Made by a program: the position numbers and the translations under genes
Shown here: positions 55,329 to 64,000 of the stretch, piece by piece
Position numbering within the stretch: position 1 is the stretch's first letter
Layout of the letters: every line of letters starts with the position of its first letter
The notes under the pieces: model-generated
What the model was told of the DNA's origin: nothing
The model's input: the letters and a program-made list of their open reading frames with translations, nothing else
Databases searched by the model: none
DNA from: Aquabacterium sp.
Lineage (GTDB): Bacteria > Pseudomonadota > Gammaproteobacteria > Burkholderiales > Burkholderiaceae_C
Direction: 5' to 3'
NCBI GenBank assembly: GCA_023266355.1
Contig: JAHFQM010000002.1
Coordinates: forward strand, 677,250-741,249
DNA: 64,000 nucleotides

Positions 55329-56687
55329 TCAGCCGCCCCAGCCCAGGATGACGCGGTCGGTGCTGCGCTCGACCAGCCACACCAGCGCCATCAGCCCAAT
55401 GGCCAGGGAGCCCGGCAGCACCACGCCCAGACGGTAAAAAGCTGTGCGACGCAAGGCGAAGCACAGCGGCAACACCAGGGCCACCAAGGCCAACTGACCC
55501 AACTCGACACCGAGGTTGAAGCCCAACAGCGGCCAGGCCAAGTCGCTGGCGGACAAGCCCAGGTCCTGCATGGCGCCGGCAAAGCCGAAGCCGTGGACGA
55601 GGCCAAAGCCGAACACCACGGCCCAGCGCGGTGCACGCAAGACGGGCCAGAGGTTGTCCACCGCCGCCACCAACACACTGAGCGCGATCAGCGATTCCAC
55701 CCAGCGCGAGGGTGGCGAGATCACGCCGAACGTGGCGAGCCCCAAGGTGATGGAGTGCGCCACCGTGAACGCCGTGACCAGGCGCAAGACCTCGCCCAAC
55801 GCGCTCTGCCAATGGCCGCGTGGCGACCAATCGGCCATGGGGCTGCGCCTGTGCATGACGGGCGTGGCCTGACGCTGCCACACCGCCACCAGCAGCAGCA
55901 AAATCAGGAAGAGGATGTGGTCGGTGCCTGCCGAGATGTGCCCGATGCCATCGCGCACGGTGCGCTGGACCTGGGTCCACGCCGACAGGCCCTTGAACGC
56001 GCCGGCCTCAGGCAACGCAGCCACATCGCTCGCCGGGGTGGAGGCGGCCATGGCGCCACGCGGAGCGTCAGCGGGTGTGGGCACGGGCATGCCACCTGGC
56101 ACCGCCGCATCGGCCGGAACCCGAGGAGCCCAGGTCTGCGCGTGGCTGGCCCGGTTGGCGCCGAGCACCACCACGCCCATCTCCTGTGGCACACCGCCTG
56201 AGGCCTGCCAACGCCAGCGCACGATGCCGCGGTGGGTCGGGTCGGTCAAGGCGAACAGGCTGTAGTCCAGCGTCACGCCGGCCCAGGCATGGCCTGGCGC
56301 AAGCGCGCACTGCTGAGACCATGCGAACACGGCGTAGCGCCCGTCCGTGTGCTCGATCAGCGCAGGCGGGGTGCCCTTGGCCTCGTCCGGCAAGGACAGG
56401 CAGGCCTCGCCGCCGTGCACCAGACGCAGGTGCGTCTGCACGAAGCGGCGCATGTCTGCCCACCGAGCGCGGACCTCGCCCCAGGTGAGCCGGCCATCGT
56501 CGTTGGCGTCCAGCGCGAGTTCGTTGTCGAGGTCCCGCAGGGCCACGTGCCAGTTCACACCGATGCGCCCCGCCTCGCTCACCGTCAGCGTGAGGTAGCT
56601 GTCGCTGGGCTTGTGGGCCTGCGCCGTCAGCGGGATGATCCAGGCCAGAAGGGGCACGGCAAAGGCCATGAAAACGCGCCGCATCAC
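55329..56687 (-). CDS. HupE/UreJ-type membrane protein with EF-hand-like segment
   Basis: 452 aa. A signal peptide (to about 24, AQA) is followed by a periplasmic domain with an EF-hand-like calcium loop DANDDGRLTWGE (about 60-71), a linker, and six or so membrane helices (about 255-445). The helices carry histidine motifs typical of HupE/UreJ_2 proteins: GIGHISAGTDHILFL, FTVAHSITLGLA and GFGLVHGFGFAGAM. These families are proposed metal (often nickel) permeases. It overlaps the TPR gene by 4 bp and forms one unit with it. Confidence 0.87.
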   Translation of the reverse strand: MMRRVFMAFAVPLLAWIIPLTAQAHKPSDSYLTLTVSEAGRIGVNWHVALRDLDNELALDANDDGRLTWGEVRARWADMRRFVQTHLRLVHGGEACLSLPDEAKGTPPALIEHTDGRYAVFAWSQQCALAPGHAWAGVTLDYSLFALTDPTHRGIVRWRWQASGGVPQEMGVVVLGANRASHAQTWAPRVPADAAVPGGMPVPTPADAPRGAMAASTPASDVAALPEAGAFKGLSAWTQVQRTVRDGIGHISAGTDHILFLILLLLVAVWQRQATPVMHRRSPMADWSPRGHWQSALGEVLRLVTAFTVAHSITLGLATFGVISPPSRWVESLIALSVLVAAVDNLWPVLRAPRWAVVFGFGLVHGFGFAGAMQDLGLSASDLAWPLLGFNLGVELGQLALVALVLPLCFALRRTAFYRLGVVLPGSLAIGLMALVWLVERSTDRVILGWGG

Positions 56688-57892
56688 AGCAGCACCTCCA
56701 GGCGGCGGTCGCTCCAGCCCCAGCGCTGCATGAAGGCGCGCATGTCTGCGGCAGGCTGCGCAACGCCAGCCGCGCGGGCGGCCTCCAGCAAGATGCGGGC
56801 ATCGGCCGGTTCTTTCTGAACCGCCCAGTTGCGCTGCGCCAGTTGGAGGGCCTGGGCTGGCTGACGCAGCAGGCGCAAGGTGAAGCGGGCCTCCTCGCGC
56901 CGATGGACGCTGTCGCCCCGCTCACGGGCGGCGGCAAAGCGGGCGCGCAAGGCGGCCACGCGCTGGGCATTGGCGGGGTCGTTCACCATGGCGCCGGCCT
57001 CGGCCAGACGCAGCAGCAGCGCGTCATTGCGCTCTCGGCCCTTGAGCAGGGCGAGCACCTCGGACGCACGCCCCTGGTCGAGCAGCAAGTCGGCGTAAGC
57101 GCCTTCGGTGTAAGCGTCGCTTTGGCGCAGCAGCAGCGCCTGGTACAACAGCGCCGCCTGGTCAGTCTGGCCCAGGCGCTCGGCGAGTTCGGCACGGATG
57201 AGCTGGACAAGGCCCGACCACTCGCGCGGTGCCTGCTGCGCAAGCTGCGTCAGCCCGCGCTGTGCCGTGTCGGCCTCGCCGCGGTGGCTGCGCAGCTCCA
57301 GGCTGCAGGCTTGCGACAGCCATGGCGATGGCACCTGGGCCAGCGCCTCGCACGCGCGCTGGGCCTCGTCGTACTGGGCCGTCACCTGCAGCACCGACGC
57401 CAAGGTCAACCAGGCTTGAGCGCGCTGCGCCGGCACCAGGGCACTGGCAGGCAGTTGCGCCAAGGCACGCAGGTCGCGCAGGGCGGCATCGAAATCGTGT
57501 GTGCTTTGCAGCACCGTGGCACGCAGCAATCGCACCTCGGGCGGTGGCGTGGCCTGGGTCCACCAGTGTCCGAGGGCGGCCTGCGCCTGCCCCAACCAGC
57601 GCGGGTCGCCATCCTGGCGAGACCACTGGATGGCCTGGGAGGCCACCGCCACCGCGAGCGTCACATCGCCAGGCTGGGCACGGGCCTGGGCACGCAACGC
57701 GCGCCAGGCCTTCTCCTGCGCAGTCAAGGAACGCTCGCGCAGCACCTCGACCACCTCGTTGTCTCGGGCGGGAACCCACAGGCCGGCGGCCTGCGCCACG
57801 CCACCCAGCAGCATGCAGCCTGCGGCCCACGCCAGCGCCATCGATCGCCATGAGGCGGGGCGCACATCCAACCAGCATCGGTGCATGGGCAT
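56684..57892 (-). CDS. Exported TPR-like helical repeat protein
   Basis: 402 aa with an N-terminal signal peptide (hydrophobic core MALAWAAGCMLLGGVAQA) and then alpha-helical repeats of TPR type through most of the length (for example WLTLASVLQVTAQYDEAQRA and ALLYQALLLRQSDAYTEGAY). No enzymatic motif is seen. TPR proteins of this kind scaffold complexes in the periplasm. It sits between a DUF4331 gene set and the HupE-like gene, an association I have seen named only as hypothetical. The start is the ATG at 57892. Confidence 0.78.
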   Translation of the reverse strand: MPMHRCWLDVRPASWRSMALAWAAGCMLLGGVAQAAGLWVPARDNEVVEVLRERSLTAQEKAWRALRAQARAQPGDVTLAVAVASQAIQWSRQDGDPRWLGQAQAALGHWWTQATPPPEVRLLRATVLQSTHDFDAALRDLRALAQLPASALVPAQRAQAWLTLASVLQVTAQYDEAQRACEALAQVPSPWLSQACSLELRSHRGEADTAQRGLTQLAQQAPREWSGLVQLIRAELAERLGQTDQAALLYQALLLRQSDAYTEGAYADLLLDQGRASEVLALLKGRERNDALLLRLAEAGAMVNDPANAQRVAALRARFAAARERGDSVHRREEARFTLRLLRQPAQALQLAQRNWAVQKEPADARILLEAARAAGVAQPAADMRAFMQRWGWSDRRLEVLL

Positions 57893-57907
57893 GGTCCGTT
57901 CGGGTCG

Positions 57908-57928
57908 AAAAAAAGCCCCTTGCGGGGC
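57908..57928 (-). terminator. Minus-strand terminator between lipoprotein and TPR genes
   Basis: On the minus strand a GCCCC/GGGGC stem (57915-57919 with 57924-57928) with a four-base loop is followed by seven T. It ends 16 bp before the TPR start, so readthrough or a separate start is needed for the TPR-HupE pair. Confidence 0.8.
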
Positions 57929-57974
57929 GTGTGAGGGCCAGGGGAGCTCGCCCCACCTGGCCCGGAGCCCAGGC

Positions 57975-58253
57975 TCAGGTGGGCTCAGCCGTGTCGTCTG
58001 TCGCCAGCATGTCAGGCACGGCCACGGGCTCCAGGACATCGGTCTTGGCCGCAGGCTGGTCGGACAGGGCCGCGACATAGGACGTGGCTGCCGCGGCTTC
58101 GGTGGCTGCGGCAGCAGGCACCTGGGTCGTCACATCCACGGCCGCAGTCACAGGCCTGACGTTGTCGCCGCCACCACCGCAGGCACTGAGCACACCCAGG
58201 GCCAGCACCGGCAGCCAGGCGGGCGTGCGACGGAACACTTCAATGCGCATCAT
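57975..58253 (-). CDS. Small secreted lipoprotein of unknown function
   Basis: 92 aa. The signal ends in VLSACGGGG (lipobox), and the mature part is Ala/Thr/Val-rich and low-complexity with no recognised domain. I chose the ATG at 58253 because GAGGTG lies upstream at the DUF4331 stop; ATG 58259 and GTG 58262 are in frame too. It follows the DUF4331 gene by 10 bp and is closed by a terminator, so it is probably co-expressed with it. Confidence 0.7.
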   Translation of the reverse strand: MMRIEVFRRTPAWLPVLALGVLSACGGGGDNVRPVTAAVDVTTQVPAAAATEAAAATSYVAALSDQPAAKTDVLEPVAVPDMLATDDTAEPT

Positions 58254-58263
58254 GGTCATCACC

Positions 58264-59949
58264 TCACTGCTGGGGGGTCGAGCCGGAGTTCGGCGTGTTC
58301 AGGTACGGGAAGCGCGTCAGGAAGGTCACCGCAGCCTGGTCGGCACCGTCGTGGACGTTGGCGGCGTTCGGCAGCATGTTGACGCCGTGGTTGCCGAAGT
58401 TCGTGTCCTTGGCGAGCGCGCTCAGCGAAGCGGTCGTGCAATCGGAGGTCAACGTGCCGACCCTGGGCACCACCACACTGTTGAGCGCCAAGCCGTTCTT
58501 GTTGGTGCTGTCGATGGCCTCGTTGATGGCGCACAGCCCCCCGATGGTGGCCACCAACGCGATGTCCACCACATCGTCCTTGGGGCGACGGCCGTTGGGG
58601 AAGCCCGCCAGGTCGGTGGCGCCACCCACCGAGCCCGCCGCCAGGATGGCGCCTGCTGCGCCCAATCGGTTCTGGCTGCCCACGGCGACCGCCGGCACGC
58701 CCGTGTTCAGGCGCAGCTGTTCCGAGGCGGCTGTCAGGTTGGCCGGGCGGTTGAGCCCGGTGATGCCCGTCAGGAAGGTGGCCACCAGGTCGGTGCGGGG
58801 GAAGTTGGTGGGCGCCAGCGCGGCGGTGTTGTTCGCCAGGACCAGGCCCAGCAATGCAGGCAAGGTCGGGTTCGTCACATAGGTGGCGAACTGCAGGTCG
58901 TCTTTCGGCTTCGAGGTGTTGAACTTGTCCTTGTCACGCAGGCCGATCACGACCTCGTTGACCAGGGGGTTGCCCAAGCGCGAAACCTGCACCCAGGCCC
59001 CGCCATTCTTGTCCGAGGTCTGGTGTCCGGCGGCAGGTGCCGCGGCCATCAGGCGCGCCTGGCGCACGCTGGCCGTGGTCCAGCCACCCACCACCGGATC
59101 GGAGCCCGCCGTCAGGCAAGACTTGTGCACTTCCAGGGCCATCGTCGTGACGTTCTTGTCCTGGATGGAGCTGGCAGCGAATGCGTTCTTCAGCGAAGGG
59201 TTCAGGATCTGTGCGGGCGTGGCGTTGACCAGGTCGAAGATCGGGCCCAGGTTGACGGCAAAGCCCTCTTGGCGTTGGCCCACGAACACCTTGGCGGGCA
59301 TCGCGCAGCCGGGGATGTTGACCGTGTGCACGTGCTGCGCGGCGTAGGCCTCGTAGGCCGCAGAGTTGCCCAGCGTCTTGTCACCGATGTAGTCCACCGG
59401 CTTCTGGAAGGTGGTGGAGCCACCCGAGGCCTTGCTCAGCGCAGCGCGGCTGCCCTTGCGGCGGTCGCCGCGCACCACGGTCACACCGTAGGTTTCCGCG
59501 ACGTTGAGGTTGGCGTCCGACACAGCCGACACGGCGCCCGCCTGAGTCAACGGGATGGCCACCATCGAACCACCGATGTCCAGCTCCACGCCCTTGCCTG
59601 CGTTGGCCAGCGTGTTGTTGAAGCGGAACTGGAAGGTGATGTCTTCCACCGCGTCGCCGTTGTTGTCGATGTGGATTTCGTACAGCGCGTTCGGGTCCAG
59701 CTTGAAGTAATTGGGGCCGCCGTACGCGTCCTGCAGCGGCTGGTAGTTGGCAATCAACGTGACGTGATCCGTGCGGCCCGACTCGTAGCTCATGAACATG
59801 TAGAAGTCCGTGCCATCCACCTTCGGGCTCGTGGTGATGAAGGGCGCCTCTCGGTGGCTGGAAGCCCAGGCAGGCGTCAGCGCCGCACAGGAGGCGATGG
59901 CTGCCGCAGCGAGGGCGGTGCGGGTGGCAAAACGGGTCATCGTCGGCAT
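58264..59949 (-). CDS. DUF4331 domain secreted protein
   Basis: 561 aa. A signal peptide ends at PAWA, and the mature protein begins SSHREAPFIT, the characteristic start of DUF4331 proteins, followed by GTDFYMFMSYE, TLIANYQPLQDAYGGPNYF and YEIHIDNNGDAVEDITFQF. Its biochemical function is unknown. The start is the ATG at 59949 after AAGGACC. It lies with a lipoprotein, TPR and HupE-like gene on the same strand. Confidence 0.9.
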   Translation of the reverse strand: MPTMTRFATRTALAAAAIASCAALTPAWASSHREAPFITTSPKVDGTDFYMFMSYESGRTDHVTLIANYQPLQDAYGGPNYFKLDPNALYEIHIDNNGDAVEDITFQFRFNNTLANAGKGVELDIGGSMVAIPLTQAGAVSAVSDANLNVAETYGVTVVRGDRRKGSRAALSKASGGSTTFQKPVDYIGDKTLGNSAAYEAYAAQHVHTVNIPGCAMPAKVFVGQRQEGFAVNLGPIFDLVNATPAQILNPSLKNAFAASSIQDKNVTTMALEVHKSCLTAGSDPVVGGWTTASVRQARLMAAAPAAGHQTSDKNGGAWVQVSRLGNPLVNEVVIGLRDKDKFNTSKPKDDLQFATYVTNPTLPALLGLVLANNTAALAPTNFPRTDLVATFLTGITGLNRPANLTAASEQLRLNTGVPAVAVGSQNRLGAAGAILAAGSVGGATDLAGFPNGRRPKDDVVDIALVATIGGLCAINEAIDSTNKNGLALNSVVVPRVGTLTSDCTTASLSALAKDTNFGNHGVNMLPNAANVHDGADQAAVTFLTRFPYLNTPNSGSTPQQ

Positions 59950-60039
59950 GGTGGGTCCTTGGTGAGGGGGCTGAAGCGCTTGCGACATGGCAGCGCTTGA
60001 TCCCTGTACGCAGCCCAAGCCGCGCCGGATGCCTGCCCG

Positions 60040-60099
60040 GATGCCACTGACATGAAAAGGGGCATGCGCTGACATCGGTCATGCCACGCGACATGAAAA
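60040..60099. repeat. Direct repeat in the DUF4331 leader
   Basis: ATGCCACTGACATGAAAA (about 60040) recurs as ATGCCACGCGACATGAAAA (about 60081), 41 bp apart, upstream of the DUF4331 start. They could be regulator sites or remains of a local duplication. Confidence 0.6.
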
Positions 60100-60114
60100 A
60101 ACCCCTGCCGGGGT
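60096..60114 (-). terminator. Minus-strand terminator-like hairpin upstream of DUF4331
   Basis: Read leftward, an ACCCC/GGGGT stem with a TGCC loop (60101-60114) is followed by six T. It lies about 150 bp before the DUF4331 start with no minus-strand gene to its right in the gap, so it either stops antisense transcripts of the substrate-binding gene or is an attenuator within the DUF4331 leader. Confidence 0.6.
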
Positions 60115-60187
60115 GTGACAATCACCCCATGTGAACAAACAGGGCCCACACCGCGCTTGTCGCGACCCGGAGGGCATAGCGCGACAC

Positions 60188-61161
60188 ATGAATCGACGAG
60201 ACCTGTTGCTGGGAGGCGCCGGGGCCAGTTGCCGGTGGTTGACGCCACTGGGAGGGCTGACCGCTTGCAGCACCGCCACGCCCGCATTGCGCGTGGCCCT
60301 CAACGGCTGGATCGGCTACTCACCGCTCTTCCTGGCGCAAGAGCTGGGGCATGCGCCCGAATCCGCGGTGCGGCTGCTGGAGTTCCCCTCCAACACCGCC
60401 AGCATGATGGCCCTGGTCAATGGCGAAGTGGCCGCGGCGGCCCTCACGCTCGACGAAGTGCTGCTGGCCCGCGAAGGCGGCCTGGACGTGCGCGCCGCGC
60501 TGGTGTTCGACGAATCCGCCGGCGCCGATGTCCTGATGGCCCGCGAAGGTGTGGCCAGCCTGGCAGACCTGCGTGGCAAGCGCATCGGGGTGGAGTCCAC
60601 GGCTGTGGGCGCCTTGATGCTGTCGCGGGCGCTTGAGGCGGCGCGTCTGGCACCCACCGACGTGGTCAAAGTGCCCCTGACGGCCGACCAGCACGTCGCA
60701 GCCTACACAGACCAACACATCGACGCGGTCATCACCTTCGAGCCCATGGCCTCGCGCCTGCGTGCCCTCGGTGCCCGCCCCTTGCTGGACAGCAGCCGCT
60801 TCCCCGGCCTCATCGTCGATGTGCTGGCGGTGGCCGCACAGATCGACCCGCGCCAGGCAGAACAACTCCGCCAGCTGCTCGACGGCCACTTCCAGGCCCT
60901 GCAACACCTGCGCAGCAACCCCGCCAACGCCGCCCGCCTGCTGGCCCAGCACCAGCAGATCGCGCCCGATGCGGTGCTGGCAGCCTTCCGTGGCATCCGC
61001 CTGGCCGATGCCGCAGCGAACCGTGGGTGGCTGAGCGGCCAGAACCCGGGGCTGAATGCCTCGGCGCGCTCGGTCGGACAGCTCATGGTGCATGCCAAGC
61101 TGCTGCAACGCCTGCCCGACACGGCGACCCTCTGTGACCCCCGCTTCCTGCCCGAGGCCGC

Positions 61162-61165
<4 letters not shown>
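60188..61165 (+). CDS. NMT1/SsuA-like periplasmic substrate-binding lipoprotein
   Basis: 325 aa. The N-terminus MNRRDLLLGGAG with a downstream LTAC lipobox suggests a Tat-type lipoprotein. The binding-protein fold begins RVALNGWIGYSPLFLAQELG (about 39-58), then SNTASMMALVNGEVAAAALT, RGKRIGVESTAVGA and DAVITFEP, as in NMT1/SsuA proteins for small organic ligands. No ABC permease or ATPase gene follows. Instead its stop overlaps a hybrid histidine kinase start (ATGA), suggesting a role as the ligand sensor of that kinase. Confidence 0.88.
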
Positions 61166-63537
<2,372 letters not shown>

Positions 63538-63583
63538 TCCGCAGCCAGACAGCCCCCTGAACCCACACCGCCACACGCAGGCC

Positions 63584-63629
63584 TCCCTTGAAACTCGCCA
63601 CCTGCGAGTTCAATTAGCGTTTCAAGGGA
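63584..63629. other. Nested inverted repeats after the hybrid kinase
   Basis: TCCCTTGAAAC (63584-63594) pairs with GTTTCAAGGGA (63619-63629). A second perfect repeat AACTCGC/GCGAGTT (63592-63598 with 63604-63610) overlaps the first arm, so the two hairpins partly compete. It could be a terminator-like structure or an integrase core site. Confidence 0.55.
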
Positions 63630-63725
63630 GTTCAACACATCCCACGCAACGACCATAAGCTATTGTCAACAAACAGCTTTCCTCCCATAGCGTCCCATCA
63701 CGTCTCACTGAAGCACAACAAAAAT

Positions 63726-63774
63726 GGGTAGCTAGCTGGGTAGCTAGCGGACTAAAATTGCGCCTAGCTACCCA
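63726..63774. repeat. Repeated GGGTAGCTAGC motif before the integrase stub
   Basis: GGGTAGCTAGC occurs directly twice (63726, 63738), and TGGGTAGCTAG (63737-63747) pairs with CTAGCTACCCA (63764-63774). It lies 15 bp before the integrase ATG and is likely an operator or recombination accessory site. Further left, CCCATAGCGTCCCATCACGTC (about 63683-63703) shows short repeats of the arm-site kind. Confidence 0.5.
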
Positions 63775-63788
63775 ATGGAGGACGAGCC

Positions 63789-63914
63789 ATGGCACGCCGG
63801 GGAAATTTGCTGGACGATGTACAGATTCGACGCTGGGTCGCAAAAGGCGCCGCCATCGCGCGATCTGATGGCGATGGCTTTGTTGGCGCCGACCGAAAAC
63901 TGAGCCACTTTTGA
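63789..63914 (+). pseudogene. Truncated tyrosine integrase N-terminus
   Basis: The reading frame begins MARRGNLLDDVQIRRWVAKG and continues IARSDGDG, the usual opening of DUF4102/P4-type phage or island integrases (LxDxxIRxW...G.P.A.SDGDGL). After about residue 30 it leaves the family pattern and stops at codon 42 inside sequence with IS features. The integrase gene is therefore broken and only its 5' end remains here. Its presence marks the left edge of a mobile island. Confidence 0.65.
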
Positions 63915-64000
63915 CGGGTGTGCCGATCTAAAACTGAGCCAGGTGTTCAACCTACTCTGCTGCTTTTTGATGCAGCGGGGTTCTAGGAGTGATCACCATG
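63880..64000 (+). mobile_element. Probable left end of an IS21-like insertion sequence
   Basis: AAAACTGAGCCA occurs twice, at 63896-63907 and 63930-63941, like the multiple terminal repeats of IS21 elements. A good ribosome site AGGAGT (63985-63990) precedes an ATG in the last three bases, where a transposase gene (istA) would start. The exact left boundary and the target duplication cannot be fixed without the right end. Confidence 0.5.

Overview
The window is high-GC chromosomal DNA of a betaproteobacterium, most likely order Burkholderiales (an Aquabacterium/Ideonella/Rubrivivax/Leptothrix-type relative). This rests on the protein families, the XrtA-type exopolysaccharide genes and the tsaE-amiC-mutL-miaA neighbourhood; the genus is inference. 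No rRNA, tRNA or CRISPR locus was seen.

Layout. (1) 1-13.6 kb: a polysaccharide locus with nucleotide-sugar enzymes, a processive GT2, a deacetylase-like protein, and then export lipoprotein, chain-length protein, tyrosine autokinase, outer-membrane protein, an ATPase fused to a UDP-GlcNAc-2-epimerase-like domain, and the priming sugar transferase. No exosortase is in the window. (2) 13.7-18.5 kb: a lipid-linked glycan modification set (flippase-like protein, GtrB-type GT2, GT39, PAP2 phosphatase). (3) 18.6-22.7 kb: nadA-nadC with a ComFB-like gene and convergent nadB. (4) 22.8-25.4 kb: zinc metallopeptidase, quinone oxidoreductase, and an MntA/HepT toxin-antitoxin pair. (5) 25.4-35.6 kb: a degenerate 21-bp repeat array, then queG, tsaE, amiC, dedA, mutL, a pseudouridine synthase, an MFS pump and miaA. 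(6) 35.6-43.3 kb: an oxygen-binding di-iron protein behind an FNR-like box, a MarR-controlled tripartite EmrAB/OMF-type efflux operon with a very clear promoter/operator, and an ABC exporter. (7) 43.4-49.8 kb: an OmpA lipoprotein, a 9-bp tandem repeat, and an orphan type VI secretion cassette (vgrG, toxin effector, immunity). (8) 49.8-55.3 kb: a second degenerate 21-bp array, a methyltransferase, an endolysin-like peptidase, an M20 peptidase, thyA and folA. (9) 55.3-63.5 kb: HupE-like, TPR, lipoprotein and DUF4331 genes, then a substrate-binding protein and a hybrid histidine kinase. (10) The right end holds the stub of a tyrosine integrase interrupted by what looks like the left end of an IS21-type element.

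The least explained structure is the pair of intergenic arrays at about 25.49-25.83 kb and 49.97-50.37 kb. Each has about 16-18 degenerate units at an almost constant 21-bp spacing (two helical turns), with a shared core close to GYGCCRC in the same orientation. They fit none of the annotated genes. Other points worth checking are the ATPase-epimerase fusion with a degenerate epimerase active site, a TNT-like NADase candidate in the T6SS effector, and several apparently leaderless promoters. All lengths and positions were read by eye; no database search was run.
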